The notes under the pieces are model-generated. The model worked only from the letters and a program-made list of their open reading frames with translations, ran no database searches and was not told the origin of the DNA. The position numbers and the translations under genes are program-made. 64,000 nucleotides of DNA, from contig JAIXMQ010000039.1 in assembly GCA_025716855.1 (NCBI GenBank), positions 1 through 64,000 of the forward strand, given 5' to 3'. Shown here one piece after another: positions 19,593-31,842 of this stretch. This stretch comes from Pilaira anomala. Lineage: Eukaryota > Mucoromycota > Mucoromycetes > Mucorales > Mucoraceae. Position 1 is the stretch's first letter. Every line of letters begins with the position of its first letter.

Positions 19593-21562
19593 ATGTCTGT
19601 AAATACTTGTGATATTGTATCTGTTGACGATGTAATTGACTTGAACTATGAAGATACTAAATCATCCACCTCTGGAAGTCAACATAATAATTATCGTATT
19701 TCACTTCATAGTATAGATGATGATGAATTAAGAATGTTTCATCGTGATTTAGTCACACCAGCTCCATCCGTTTGTTTTGATCATGAATTTGATATTCGCC
19801 AACAACAACAAAGATCATCATTTCGTCGACCTGTTTCAAGAACTGAAAGTGTCATGTTATTTAAAAAGATAAATAATGGTAAAATAAACAGCAAAATCAA
19901 AATTATTTATATAAACTAAAAAAAAAAAAAAAACTTTATATAAAAGGTGATGAAGATGTTTCTTCTTTTGATTTAGTTTCAAGTGAATTAAGAGATTTTC
20001 TTGATACGGATTTTATGATGGAAGGTATATTATCTCGTCCAGTCAGTCGAACTACGATATCTAAAAACGCAAGGTAAATAATAACATAATACTATATATG
20101 TAATATATTTATTTATTTATTTTTATAACAGTAAAATTCAAGATATCAATAAATTCCGTCATACATTACAAAAAAGAAATGATTTATTACCTAAAACTAG
20201 TACTCATACTAGTAGCGGTAACAATACTACTACTACTGCTACTACTACTACTATTACTAATAGTAGACCTGTTGTAAAAAAAGATGAATCGTTTAAAAAG
20301 TTAAATAATCACTCCTACATTACTCCACCTAAATCTTATAAAAAAAAGAGTCTAGATAATCTACCTAATTTACGCCCTAAATCTTTTACCAGAACATTTG
20401 AACCAGGTACATACACATATAATTTTATTTATTGTTCTTTTAAAATATATTGACAGCTTATTTTCTATTGTCGTCTTCTTTTTTTTTTTTTAGTACATGA
20501 ACCAAGAATACCAGAACCATCAAGACATCAAGATATAAATAAAAGAACAACAGAATCTGCTCATAGTAATAGGATCTATGATAAAAGAATGTCTGAATCA
20601 AGACTATACGAGCCTAGAGTTATACCCGAACCCACAAGACTTTATCATGAGCGAAGAACTTCGATTGAAACACCAAGAATGCCAGAACTTCGAGTTCCAA
20701 GAAAACCTGGGTTTAGTTCACATCGAGATCGAATGAGATCTGAAACAACCATTTCCTCTTCTTCCTCCTCTTCAGAAGAAGAAGAATACTGGATGCAGAG
20801 ATCATCTCAATTATTAAAAGATATTAAAAATGTACCTGGAAGATTGAAACCTAAATCAATTATCAATACTGCACAAGATATTCCATTGCTATCCACCGGA
20901 CAACAACAACATAGATATTCTATATCAAATCATCAAAGATATATTTCAACTGATCAGGATTTTTATAATAATAAATCGACACAAGATATTCCGGTATCCA
21001 CGCAACAGCAACAACAACATATTCCGCCGGTATCCACGCAACAGCAACAACAACATATTCCGGTATCTACGCAACAGCAGCAACAACAACATTATTCTTC
21101 TCCGGTTTTACATCATCGATACTCTGTACCAAATAACCCAAGATATATTTCAACAACAGATCATACTACTTCAATCGAATACAATAAATCAATTTCAACT
21201 AGAAACAAGGTAATAAATTATCTATGTTTTATTCTATTATGTTTTAACAAATCCTATTTTAATAGGGTCATTATACAAAGACAAATGAAGTAACAGATTC
21301 AGCTAAACAGGTTTTAGCTTGTATAAGAGAAAGAAGAAAGAGTGCACTCGTCTTGGAAACCGCAAGGTCGATTCCTCAACCAGAAGAACAACAACCATTT
21401 ATCTCGGACTTTAGAACAAGGTTACAAATTCATCGAGATAATACAAATCGTCGTAGTAGTAGTAATATTATTCAACAGCCACCACCTCAACAACAACAAA
21501 AGTATAACATTCCAACTAGTAGAAGGTATGAAGAAGTATCAAATAATAGTAGGTATATTTAA
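19593..21562 (+). CDS. low-complexity Ser/Gln/Arg-rich protein, function unknown
   Basis: Five exons, 19593-19878, 19947-20073, 20132-20406, 20494-21209 and 21266-21562, give 566 aa with matching phases. The N-terminal third is acidic (DDDELRMFHRDLV, then SSELRDFLDTDFMMEG). The middle is basic with a run of Thr. A Ser8-Glu4 patch (SSSSSSSSEEEEYW) follows. Three tandem copies of (P)VSTQQQQQ(Q)HIP lie at DNA about 20993-21095. The tail is Arg-rich (CIRERRKSALVLE). No known domain was recognised. The composition suggests an intrinsically disordered regulatory or scaffold protein. The repeated SRTxS and RRTSIE contexts look like basophilic kinase sites, which is inference only. Confidence 0.72.
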
Positions 21563-21785
21563 AAAAAAATTAGGCTTGCTCCTTTTATATATATATATAT
21601 ATATAATAAAAAAATTGTTTATGTCATGTTTTTTGTCGTGTGTTTTATATCGATCGTGTCAATAGGTCTGTGCAGGACCCTTTTATAAGTTTAAGGAGAT
21701 TTAGGAATGAAGGTGTTTAAAATGTTAATATTACATATTACGGACTTTTTTTTGCCGGGAAAAGTAGATGCGTATATCACAATAA

Positions 21786-21820
<35 letters not shown>

Positions 21821-22476
21821 GGCACACATACACACAAAGTGTGTCAAACAAAATCGTTTATTGTTTTAAAAAAAAAAGTCTTTGCAGCAAATGTTTGATA
21901 AATATCTATTATATAATCTTAAAACGGTAAAAGAAGGATTCATTTAAAGTGATATACAAGTAGCACAAAGGAGTAATTAACTCTAAATCAACATACCTTT
22001 ATTACCAACGAAAAAAAAAAAGTATGATTTTCTTATTTAAAGAATCAAGTATTTTGTTTAATAAAAAAAAAAGGAGTACAATGGTATGTCCAGAAAGCGT
22101 GACAAATGTGTGTGTGTATGTGTCTTCGGACCTCTTCTTTTATTTTTATTATTTTTTATCTAAAAATAAAACCTAAAACACTTTTTTTTTTTAAAAAAAA
22201 GTGGGTATTTCCTTTTGCCCATATGATAAAAAAAAAAAAAAAAGAGGGGGAAAGTTCAGTGCCCTTTTTTTATTTCTCTCTCTTTCTTTCTTTTTTTTCT
22301 CTATTTTTAACTCTTTAATTCAGAGATATGTGGCGCGCGTATCATACTGTGTAACTATATCCTTAGTAAATAGTATAAAGTTTACGCACCATAAAAAAAA
22401 AAAAAAAAGTTCCCGGTTTCCTTCTCTTTCTTTATTATTATTATTTTTTTGTTTTTTATATTATTATTTATTAGAA
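21563..22476. other. intergenic with homopolymers
   Basis: (TA)n at about 21580-21604, a T-run at about 21788-21818, several A-runs and a T/A palindrome at about 22180-22200. No gene was identified. Confidence 0.5.
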
Positions 22477-23079
22477 ATGGATCAGCATGTTACTACTGCT
22501 ACAACCACAACCAATACAACCGATTATTATACCACAGCACCTACCGTTATACCCACACCTTCTACATCATCCAACTTAATATATACACAAGATCCTCAAT
22601 ACCATGTTCCTTACCCATCTCAACCACAATATATCTATAATACAATGGAAAATCAAAACATGATTCATCCAGGTCCTTACCAATCTATTGATTTCTTTTA
22701 TGATCCATCTCAACCAGGTCAAACTCAACAACAGCCGCAACAACAGTTACCACAAGATATGAATTATCCCACAACAACAACAACAACAACAACGAATTAT
22801 CAAATACCAACTGTAAGTGTTACACATCATGTCATGACTCTTTTTTTTTTTAATTTTTTTTAAAAATAGACAAGAACAACAGAAAGAAGTACAAGTACAA
22901 CTCAATCTAGTGTAGACGATGACTATGTTCAAAACTTGGCTAATGAGTTACAACATACCAAGCAACTACTAAGTCAGTACCAGCTAAGAACTGAACAATT
23001 AATGAACCTAGTAGAAAAACAAACTACGAAAATAAATGAATTACGTGAACAATTACAAGAGAATAATAAAAAACTTTAA
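22477..23079 (+). CDS. Thr/Gln/Pro-rich protein with C-terminal coiled coil, 181 aa
   Basis: Exons 22477-22812 and 22870-23079 (intron GTAAGT...AATAG). Residues 1-112 are low complexity: Thr runs at both ends, Pro/Tyr/Gln in the middle, no hydrophobic core. Residues about 125-180 form a leucine-zipper-like coiled coil (YVQNLANELQHTKQLLSQYQ, then INELREQLQENNKKL). The disordered N-terminus plus C-terminal zipper suggests a dimerising adaptor or transcription-related protein. No basic region precedes the zipper, so it is not a bZIP. Function unknown. Confidence 0.7.
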
Positions 23080-23497
23080 AAACCCTTTTTTTTTCGAAAA
23101 CCCTTTTTTTTTTTTAAAGTATGATGTGCAAATTATTAACAAGGAGCGATATAGATAGCTCGTTTTTGTTTATTAAATGACGATGTTATCAAGTCACTTT
23201 TTTTTTTCGATCGTTTTGTTTTAATTCAACTGTCACTTCTGTGATGTTTAAAACTTTTTTAGGGTGTAAATATATTTTCAGGGCAGCTTGTCGATAATTA
23301 GGTGGGAGTTTCATCATGCCTTTGAAGCAAAACAACCGGACTTTTTCTTTTTATCTTTAGACTTTTTCGAACCGCGAATTCATGGAATTGCTATTAGTAT
23401 GTATAACGTACCAGTGGGATAATAATACTCGTCTTTCTATATAAACCTTTTATATATAGCCTCTTGATCTCTTGGGTAATAAAACGCATAAAATACA
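23080..23497. other. intergenic, nothing recognised
   Basis: AT-rich 3' flank. No gene seen. Confidence 0.4.
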
Positions 23498-23677
23498 ATG
23501 TATTTAGAAAGAACGCCTGTTATATATACATTTTTTAGACGACGTCTTTGTGATAGAATTACTGGAGCTTTGGTATTTACATCTTTTCGATCCCAGCATA
23601 AACTTTTCAGGCACCTAGGCAAGCTAAAAGGAAACGATATGAGTGCTTCATTTACTATGTGCAAAAAGAAGAAATAA
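23498..23677 (+). CDS. 59-codon ORF of protein-like composition, possible remnant
   Basis: ATG 23498 to TAA 23675-23677. The translation begins MYLERTPVIYTFFRRRL and continues with RITGALVFTSFRSQHKLFRH, ending in a Lys run. The preceding codons contain an in-frame stop. A second protein-like open stretch without its own ATG lies at 24061-24243 (VETRNFVRVKSANTSAAKDK). Both could be pieces of one decayed gene. No family was recognised and chance cannot be excluded. Confidence 0.3.
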   Translation: MYLERTPVIYTFFRRRLCDRITGALVFTSFRSQHKLFRHLGKLKGNDMSASFTMCKKKK

Positions 23678-25048
23678 TTGACATTTTAAACTAAAATATC
23701 CTCATCATAGAAAAACACCAAAACAATTCTTTTTTTTTTCATTAAAGAATGAGAGCCATTACGACACCTGGATTTCCTAATACAGGAAATCCCATTACCC
23801 ACCCATTTTTCCCCCAAATCACGAAATAAACGAACTCATTTGTAAATTTCCGTTTGTATTACGCTAGCAAAGCCTCTACGCGTATACTGACCTTATTAAT
23901 TAATATAAAAAAAAAAGTCTTGGCTATAGGACCTCCTTTATCAAAAGCTCCTCCCCTCCCCCCATTTAGGTCAGTAAACACGTATATAGCGTAGCCTAGA
24001 GCCTGTTACGCGGGAAATTGGAAACTAAAAAAAAGCTGTAAAAACATATTTGAAAAAGATTTGTCAATTTATTATATCACGTCTCTGGTAGAAACGAGAA
24101 ACTTTGTCCGTGTAAAATCAGCAAACACGTCCGCAGCCAAAGACAAGTATATCTATCATGTTGATTGGTTATGGCTCCACCAACTTGGGTATACAGGGGA
24201 AAAGGTGTTGACTCCTTTTGGTAAACCCCCCCCCCATCGATAAACTTCTTCGATAGATTTTCAGTAAATGTAGCAGGCGTTGTAGTTAAATTCAAATATT
24301 ATGTAGAGTATGTAAATGAATTAAGAGGTTATATTCTTAAAATTAAAAGGAATTGTTTCAGAAACCACTGAAATACGATATGATTAGACTTTCTCTTTAT
24401 TAGTTTACACGAAGGTAAAGGTTACTAAATGGTTTCTTTTGTAATGACAAAAGGGGGGAAAAGAAAAATATATAGGTGAGGAAAGAAGGAAAAAAAAAAG
24501 CATAATAAACTTGCTGTTTGTGATGAATCATGAGGTCACTTTTTTTCGCCAACTAAAGATAATGAGAAAGAACCGTATTTTATATCATAAATTGCTTAAG
24601 AACCATAATTTACATGAGTAGTTTATTCGCACCTTGTTTTTAACGAAAGGAGTAACATGGTAATAATGGAAAAAAACAGGTGTCACTTTTAGCGTTTTAA
24701 AACACTTAACTCGTTAATACAACATAGGTGCTATTTTAAGGATAATGTGAATTTAAATGTGGCTTCTTTTAATAAATTAGCTCTAAACTTTGAGGCTGAA
24801 TAACGACAAAGGGTATCCCAGTTATTATACAAGCGTAATAGAATCTCTCTCAAAGTGCGCTGAAATTAAAATAAAAAGGTGAGTGGTATATTATAAAAAA
24901 AAAATCCGCGCGCGCATTGAGTCTCAACACACATAAAGGAATATTTGTTTTTTTTTTTTTATTTCTTTTTAAGCTTTTTTTTTTTTTTTTTTCCTTTGTT
25001 TGTTTCTTCTTCTTTTCCCACTTTTTTTTTTAAATACACATATATACA
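23678..25048. other. intergenic upstream of phosphatase gene
   Basis: Contains a perfect 9-bp hairpin (GGATTTCCT at 23770-23778 pairing with AGGAAATCC at 23784-23792, 5-nt loop), a C-run at about 24226-24235, a GCGCGCGC tract near 24908 and T-rich sequence before the next ATG. Open frame 24061-24243 is noted with the preceding entry. Confidence 0.45.
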
Positions 25049-26969
25049 ATGATACCAGAAGGACAAGAGAATAGTGTAAGCATTATTGATAAACTAGCTA
25101 CCGCTTTTCATTCACAGAGTAATATAAATCCAAGTGTACGTCCCAGTACGAGTAGACAAGGTAGTTATTCAACACCTACCAAACGAACTTCATCAACGAG
25201 TTCTAGTAGTAGTTCAAGCCATAGTTATTATCGACCTTTGACAACCGACCATAATAACAACAGAGATGGGAATTCAGAAGCATCTTGCAAGTTGGAAGAG
25301 TCATCTCTAAAACTAAATAAAGTTCGAAATCGATTATCAGCCACATTTCAGCCAACAATCAAAGAAGACATTAAATGGATTGAACCAAAAGAATTAGGAG
25401 AGTTGTTAGAAGAAAATGATCAAGTAGAACCACTCATGATTGATATGCGACCATTAGAGAATTTTGAGAAATCACGGATTAGGAATTCAATTCATGTAAA
25501 TATACCTAGTTTATTATTAAAGAGGTATAAAAGAGGTTATGTATCCAATTTTAACTTGTCGAGTTTTATTACAACACCCGAGGGGAATGATATTTATAAC
25601 CGATGGATGTACAAGTTTAATATACAAGATAACAATATTCAAAATTTACCTGAGGGTGCCAAAATTATCGTTTATGATGATCATATGATGAATCAAGATA
25701 CTGCTGTTTGGACTCTTTTGACTGTCATTGCAAAAAACTTGACCTTTCTTAAAACTCTAAATTATCTAAAACATGGTTATTATGCTTTTGAACATTGGGA
25801 TTTAGATACTAAATTCGTTATTCATTTCAATCTCTCTCCTACTATTCCTACTACTTCTACTACTTCTACTACTTCTACTACTACTACTCCTACTACTACT
25901 ACTACTACTACTTCTACATTACCTATACCTTTATTTAAACCAACCCCAATGGTCTCAAGAAGTGCTTCTACCTTATCTTCTAAAAATCCAATTAATGTAC
26001 AAAGAAGAGCTAGTTTATTCAATCTAGATACAACTCCACGACTTAAATCTTCAAACCTATCTTCAAGACAACCCATCTTTGAAAAATCTTGTACTCTATT
26101 CTCTCCTTCCACTCCTGCTACTGGTACTTCTCCTGATGTCTTTCATACACCTCTAGAACAATTTCCTCTTACTGCTGCCACCGAATTTCATCCTTCTGCT
26201 GCTTCTGCCATAGATCAAAATGTATCTCCCAACTTATTATTACAAGAAGATGATGAGCAAGATGAGGATAGTGAATTTGATTTTGTTATTTCTGAAATCA
26301 TACCCAACTTTCTTTACCTGGGACCTGAAATTGCTACTCATGAACAACTCGAGGATTTAAAATCAAGATCCATCAAAAGAATATTGAATATGGCAGAAGA
26401 ATGTGATGATAACGTACCTGGATTAAAAGAATCTTTTAAATATCAAAAGATTTCTGCGAGAGACACAGTTGAAATGCAAAACGTACAAGGTACTCTTAAA
26501 AAAGCTGTACAAGTGATAGGTAAAAAAAAAAAAAAAAAAATATTATATATAAAAATGCAAGGAGTATTTATAATATACTTATCTTTTTTTATTTATAGAT
26601 GATTCAAAAAAACATCATGAATCTATTTATGTTCATTGTAAAGCAGGCAAATCAAGATCAGCAGCCGCCATTTTAGCTTACTTGGTACTTTCTGAACACT
26701 GGACCCTGAAAAGAGCTTATAGACATATCGTGAAAGCAAGACCCAATATATCTCCTAATATCGGTTTCGTTGCTGAATTAATGAAATTGGAAGAAATCGT
26801 GCATGGTCAAGTCAGTAATTTTGCTGGAACAGATTGGCAACATGTTAATAATCTACCTCCAAGTCCTGATACTCAATTAGAAATGGGAAGGTTGGAAAAG
26901 GCTTGGAAGAGGGGTAAAACTAGTAGACATAATTCTTTGGAAAGAAATATGATCATAGATGATCCGTAA
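25049..26969 (+). CDS. dual-specificity phosphatase with N-terminal rhodanese domain (MAPK-phosphatase-like)
   Basis: Exons 25049-26519 and 26599-26969, 613 aa. Residues 1-100 are Ser/Thr-rich. A rhodanese/Cdc25-like fold spans about 109-255 (IKWIEPKELGELL, LMIDMRPLENFEKSRIRNSI), with Asp-Asp where an active rhodanese would place Cys, so it is probably a docking module. A Thr-rich linker (about 265-290) and a long disordered stretch follow. The DSP catalytic domain spans about 415-570. It starts IIPNFLYLGPEIATHEQLED, with the general acid candidate Asp472 (SARDT) and the P-loop HCKAGKSRSA, Cys504 and Arg510. The rhodanese plus DSP order is that of MAP-kinase phosphatases, which remove phosphate from the TxY loop. 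The intron splits the DSP domain. Confidence 0.9.
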
Positions 26970-26992
26970 TTTTTTCTTTTTTTTTTTTTTTG

Positions 26993-27027
<35 letters not shown>

Positions 27028-27762
27028 TTCTTTTTTTTTTTTTTTTTTTGGTGTAATAAAGTATATATACGTGAATTCTACTATTATTTATTTAACTTAA
27101 GAGAATAGTATATCCTAACAACAGCATATGCTAGCAGCAGCATTACCCTAGCAACAGCATATCTTAGCAACAGCATTATCCTAGCAGCAGCATTATCCTA
27201 GCAACAAAATTCATTTTTAAGCGTAAAAGACAATCAAGGTAACTAATTCCTATGGGCTATCTAAAAAATAATAATAACAAAAACAAAAGTAGCAGTTAGC
27301 GATAAAATTAGAGCAGACACGTATGACATTGATGTGTCATTCTTATTAATTGTAATACTCACATGCTCAAGTGAATAAAAAGATCCTTTTGTTTGTAACA
27401 CGATTATTTTTCCCTTGCCAAGTTATTATAGCGAAAAACACAGTAACAATGAAAATATCTTTTTTTTTTTTTTTTTTTTCAATCCTGTAGTCTATTCTTT
27501 GAAACAATAAAGTGTAATATAAGAGCAACAAAAACGATTTTTCGAATAAAATAATCACTTTTTAAAAAATCTTCTTTGTTAGAACACTACTATTTTTCTT
27601 CATCACAGCTCAAATCTTCATCAGCCGAATAAAATGACATATGTTGGACAAGCATTTATTGTTTAAAAATCCTTCTTCATCAACAACATAAAACTATAAG
27701 CGATTTAGTTAAGAATTGAATCTAGTCATGGGTTAAAGAATTCTGTCAATGGATTCAATGTA
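26970..27762. other. intergenic, homopolymers and a minisatellite
   Basis: Long T-runs at 26977-27049, the 17-bp repeat at about 27114-27208 (listed separately) and AT-rich remainder. No gene supported. Confidence 0.5.
27114..27208. repeat. 17-bp minisatellite
   Basis: About five and a half tandem copies of a unit close to CTAGCAACAGCATTATC. Alternating copies have GCAGCAG or GCAACAG, and TATG/TACC/TATCT ends. Confidence 0.85.
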
Positions 27763-27981
27763 CTATAAACGAAACATGTGTTGGAAGATGCAGATGAATC
27801 TGTCGTGATCCAGTTTTAGATATGTTGGTAAATGATAATTCATTTTACAATCTTTGAAAGAATTGTGGAAGGTAACCCGAGTGACTTTTTTGCTTGGATC
27901 ATTGACTTGAATCACCGCGTGATTAATAATTGAACAAGATGCTTGATTGTTACCATGATTTGGAATTTGTACTTTATCTGG
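27763..27981 (-). pseudogene. possible coding remnant
   Basis: On the minus strand 72 codons are open from 27981 to TAG 27763-27765 (VQIPNHGNNQASCSIINHAV, later SKKVTRVTFHNSFKDC). An overlapping frame that starts inside it reads TTDSSASSNTCFVYSTLNPL and stops at 27726-27728. This is what a single frameshift in an old gene would give. No start codon or homologue was recognised, and the flanks are non-coding. Confidence 0.3.
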
Positions 27982-28041
27982 TTAGAGTTCTATTAAGGTT
28001 TTTGTTTAAAGTTGCTTTTAATATTTTAGGGTTATAGAATA

Positions 28042-28075
<34 letters not shown>

Positions 28076-28639
28076 CCCGCCCCTTAAAAAATCTCTCTTC
28101 TCTTTTCTCCTGTTGAAACACACATACATACCCTTTTCGTTCTTTACTTCTTTGTTATATACATTGATAAAGAATGATTTGAGATCCTAAGGCAGGGTAT
28201 TATACTTTTTTCGTTGTTTTTCTTTTTCTAATATCCCTTTTTTGATGTGTTACTTGACTTTTAAAAAGCCAAAATGCATCTTTTGAAAGAGAGATTTTTT
28301 TTTTTTTTTTTGACAGTTAACTTTTTCACTGATAGACAAAAAAAAAATAAACCTGCAGCACAAATAGTTTTATTTTTTATAAAAGTAAAAGCTCTTTTTA
28401 AGAAATAAAGGATACAATGACAAATGCATTAAAAAAAAACAGTTTGTATATGTAGGGTTGTCATTTCATTACTTTTTTTTGGTAATTTGTTTTTTTTTTT
28501 ATTATTCCCCAATTTGCATATTTGTTGTTGCCAATGCTTAAAATGGAGTTGTGTAACTTGACTGGCGAAGGGAAATCCATGTATTCGTTTTTTTTTTCCC
28601 ACCCACAATGTTGTTATTTTCAAAAATCATATCCAAAAG

Positions 28640-28704
<65 letters not shown>

Positions 28705-29665
28705 AGATGTGTGTGTGATAGAAAGGAGGGTGCATCTGTTATTATAGGCTGGGGCTAATGTATATATCTTGGCTCTTCAATATCTCTGTGTTGTGAGGGA
28801 GTAATAAGATTAGGAAGTATAGGAGAGGAGGAGGGATGATACCTGCCAAGCTTATACAGATAATTGGGGTTATGCATATTTACTTTTTTTGATATGTGTA
28901 CATATGACAGAATATAGAAGATTCTGACATTGAATCAACTGAATATCAAGAATAAAAATAAAAAATAAAACTGATGCCATTCTATATAAATGGGTTAGTA
29001 TACAAAAAATGCTACATTGGCTTCCTGGGATTTGGAAAAAAAAAAAATGATTCGCGCGACACAGAAGAGTGAGAGAGATTATAATAAGATATAATTAAAA
29101 TCGAGATTGTGAGTGGATAGTTTTACGGAATACCAGGTCCGAACTCTATAGAATCGATCAACATTTTAAAAAAAAAAAAAAAGCTTAAAAGTTGTGTGTA
29201 CATGTATAAAGATTCATTTTACATATTCTTGATAAATATGTAATATAAGAAAGAAAGAAACATGTAATCAAAAAAGGGATTATATTATATGGGGAAGTTG
29301 TTGTTTAGTAAACAAAGAGAGAGAGAGAAAGACTATTTTAAATTATCAAAACAATAATTTTTTTTTGTTTATATGGAGAACAGAGTCTCTGGTTTATTAG
29401 TGAAAATCAAAACAATAATAATAATAATAATAATAATTTATGCCCTGTTTTAAGCCAATGAAACCACGTGAAGAAATCCTTATTGTAATGCTATTGCCTT
29501 TCCCTTTTAAGACAATCTAAAAAAAAAAAAGAGGGGCTCCGCTAAATTTCGTATATAAATAAAAAAAGGAGGAAAGAGAAAAGAAGAGAAAAGGCAATTG
29601 CACGCATTTTTGTTTTTCTTTCCTTTTCTTTATAAAAAAAAAAATAAAAATAAAAAAAATAAAAA
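27982..29665. other. intergenic, simple-sequence rich
   Basis: Contains (CT)n at about 28042-28075, an A61 homopolymer (28642-28702), (GA)n near 29317, (AAT)n at about 29415-29437 and further A-runs. No gene or RNA recognised. Confidence 0.5.
28642..28702. repeat. poly-A tract, 61 bp
   Basis: Uninterrupted A-run on the + strand, the longest homopolymer in the window. No retroelement or target-site duplication was recognised beside it. Its exact length is unreliable in any assembly. Confidence 0.8.
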
Positions 29666-31171
29666 ATGACTTTTACTTTATTTCAACAAAACAAAAGTTT
29701 GATTTCTTCAAACGATTCAGCTATGGGCGAAGAATTTATTTCTATACGTAAACATCAACCTAAAAAACCATACAATCATAGTCTTGTCAGTAAAAGTAGT
29801 CGTAGAGGTATGAGACCAATGCGATCTTCATCTTCATTATCTTCCAATAAAAGAAGACATCAATCTAGTACAACAAACAATACTTTTTATAATACAACTA
29901 CAACTAGAACAAACCAATTCGATTTTGGACCAAAGAAAGGTTCGATAATAATAGAAATATACATATATTATAATTCTAATTAATATATATATATACATAT
30001 ACATAGATTTTATTCGTTTATTGCCTTATGAAATTGCAACAGCTATCGTGAGTTATTTAGATCCAACCGTATTATGTTCCATCTCCACTGTTTCAAAATC
30101 ATGGTACACAGTGACAAGATGTAACGAAATCTGGAGAAAGAAATCAAATGATAGATGGCAACTAAATATTTCTCATTATCAACTTGATTGGTATCATCTC
30201 TATAAACAACGCTCCATCTTAAACACTCGATGGAATCAAGGTCAAGTTGCTACACATTATTTAATTGGTCATTTAGATAGTGTCTATTGTTTACAATTCG
30301 ATAAACACAAGATCATTACTGGTAGTAGAGATAGATCCATCAAGTTCTGGGATCTCGCTACTTATCAATGTACTCAAACTTTAGTTGGACATGAAGGAAG
30401 TGTACTCTGTTTAAAATACAATGATCAAATCATGGTATCTGGTTCTTCTGATACAACCATCATCGTCTGGAATCTCAAGACATTTCAACCTATAATGAGA
30501 TTACGTGGTCATACAGCAGGTGTATTAGATGTTTGCTTCAATGAACAGGTCATCATCAGTTGCTCAAAAGATAGAACAATTCGTATCTGGGATATTTATA
30601 CAGGTGAATTACTCAAGACCATCTTGGGACATCAAGGTCCTGTGAACGCAATTCAACTCTATCAAAACAAATTAGTCTCGGCCTCGGGTGATGCATTAAT
30701 CAAGATGTGGGATATTCATACTGGTGAATGTCTTCGTAAATATGAAGGTCATACAAGAGGTTTAGCTTGTGTACGATACGATGGCACTCGAATTGTAAGT
30801 GGCTCAAATGATAAAACGATTCGAGTATGGAACGCTGAAACGGGTGATTGTATCTTGTCTTGTGAAGGACATACGGATCTGGTTCGAACTTTGAATTTCG
30901 ATCAAGATCGGATCGTAAGTGCTAGTTATGATCAAAGTATTCGTGTTTGGGATATTAAAACAGGTGCTTGTCTATTAAACTTTCAAAGCGGACACACTAG
31001 CTGGGTATTTGATGTTCATTTTGATTCAACTCGAATTGTTAGGTAAAAAAGAAAAATTCCTCCGGTTTCATATAAAATTTTATACTCATATTTTTTATCT
31101 ATAGTGCTAGTCAAGATCAAAGAGTACTTGTCATGGACTTTACTTTTGGTTTAGATACACAATTCCTTTAA
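29666..31171 (+). CDS. F-box / WD40-repeat protein (SCF substrate receptor)
   Basis: Exons 29666-29939, 30007-31042 and 31105-31171, 458 aa. The N-terminus is disordered and Ser/Asn-rich. The F-box starts in exon 2 (FIRLLPYEIATAIVSYLDPT, ending about IWRKK, residues about 93-135). Seven WD40 repeats follow (about 160-455), each with the GH...D...WD pattern, for example GHLDSVYCLQFDKHKIITGS, then SIKFWD. F-box/WD40 proteins of the Met30/Cdc4/beta-TrCP group bridge Skp1-Cul1 ligases to phosphorylated substrates. The sequence does not tell which branch this is. The last repeat is completed by the short third exon. The 3' flank carries a (CA)n microsatellite. Confidence 0.9.
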
Positions 31172-31194
31172 TTTTTTTATTGTTATCGCATTTC

Positions 31195-31240
<46 letters not shown>

Positions 31241-31842
31241 CACGCACACGCACACACACACACACACGCACACACTACATTACATATTACTATTATTATA
31301 CCATTATTATTTTCTTATTGTACATACATATTAAAAAATATATATCACCCTTTTTTTTTCTTTTTTTTTTCTTAAAAGTGAAACGAAACGTATCTAATAG
31401 ACTATGTTTTTCATGGGTAAAAAATATATACACACACACACACACAAAAAAAGGGGGGGAGGATCATTCATTGTTGACAGGTTAAGAGGGAGAGAGAGAG
31501 AGGCGTCGTTTTTGTGTATTTTGTGGCGGTTTTTAGATCGACATGTGTGAGTATTTTATAAACTTGTCTTTCGATAAATCAAGTAAATGGTGCACTAGTA
31601 TGATAAATGTGTTTTTTTTAATATAATTAAACACACATGACCAATTCCTAATATTTTCTAGTACAGCGAACTGAAACCTTTTTTTTTTTTTTTTTTTTTT
31701 TTTTGTATATCTTTTTCCACTTTTCTCCACACTTGTTTTTTTGTTTCTTTTTGATAAATATATTTATACCTGTAAAACAAAATAAAAATAGATACGAAAA
31801 ATAAAATAATAACGAAAAAATCTTGTAGTATATATATAATTC
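31172..31842. other. intergenic with (CA)n and (AC)n repeats
   Basis: (CA)n with a few G interruptions at about 31197-31276, a second (CA)n at about 31430-31446, (GA)n at about 31490-31502 and a T-run at about 31679-31704. No gene seen. Confidence 0.6.

Noticed and set aside
23770..23792. Perfect 9-bp hairpin GGATTTCCT/AGGAAATCC as terminator or transposon end
   Set aside because: No partner repeat, no flanking duplication and no gene end nearby; kept only as a note.
27114..27208. CRISPR-like array
   Set aside because: Units are contiguous with no unique spacers, and the window is eukaryotic; a minisatellite.
31180..31485. ORF of Thr-His repeats
   Set aside because: Pure translation of a (CA)n microsatellite.
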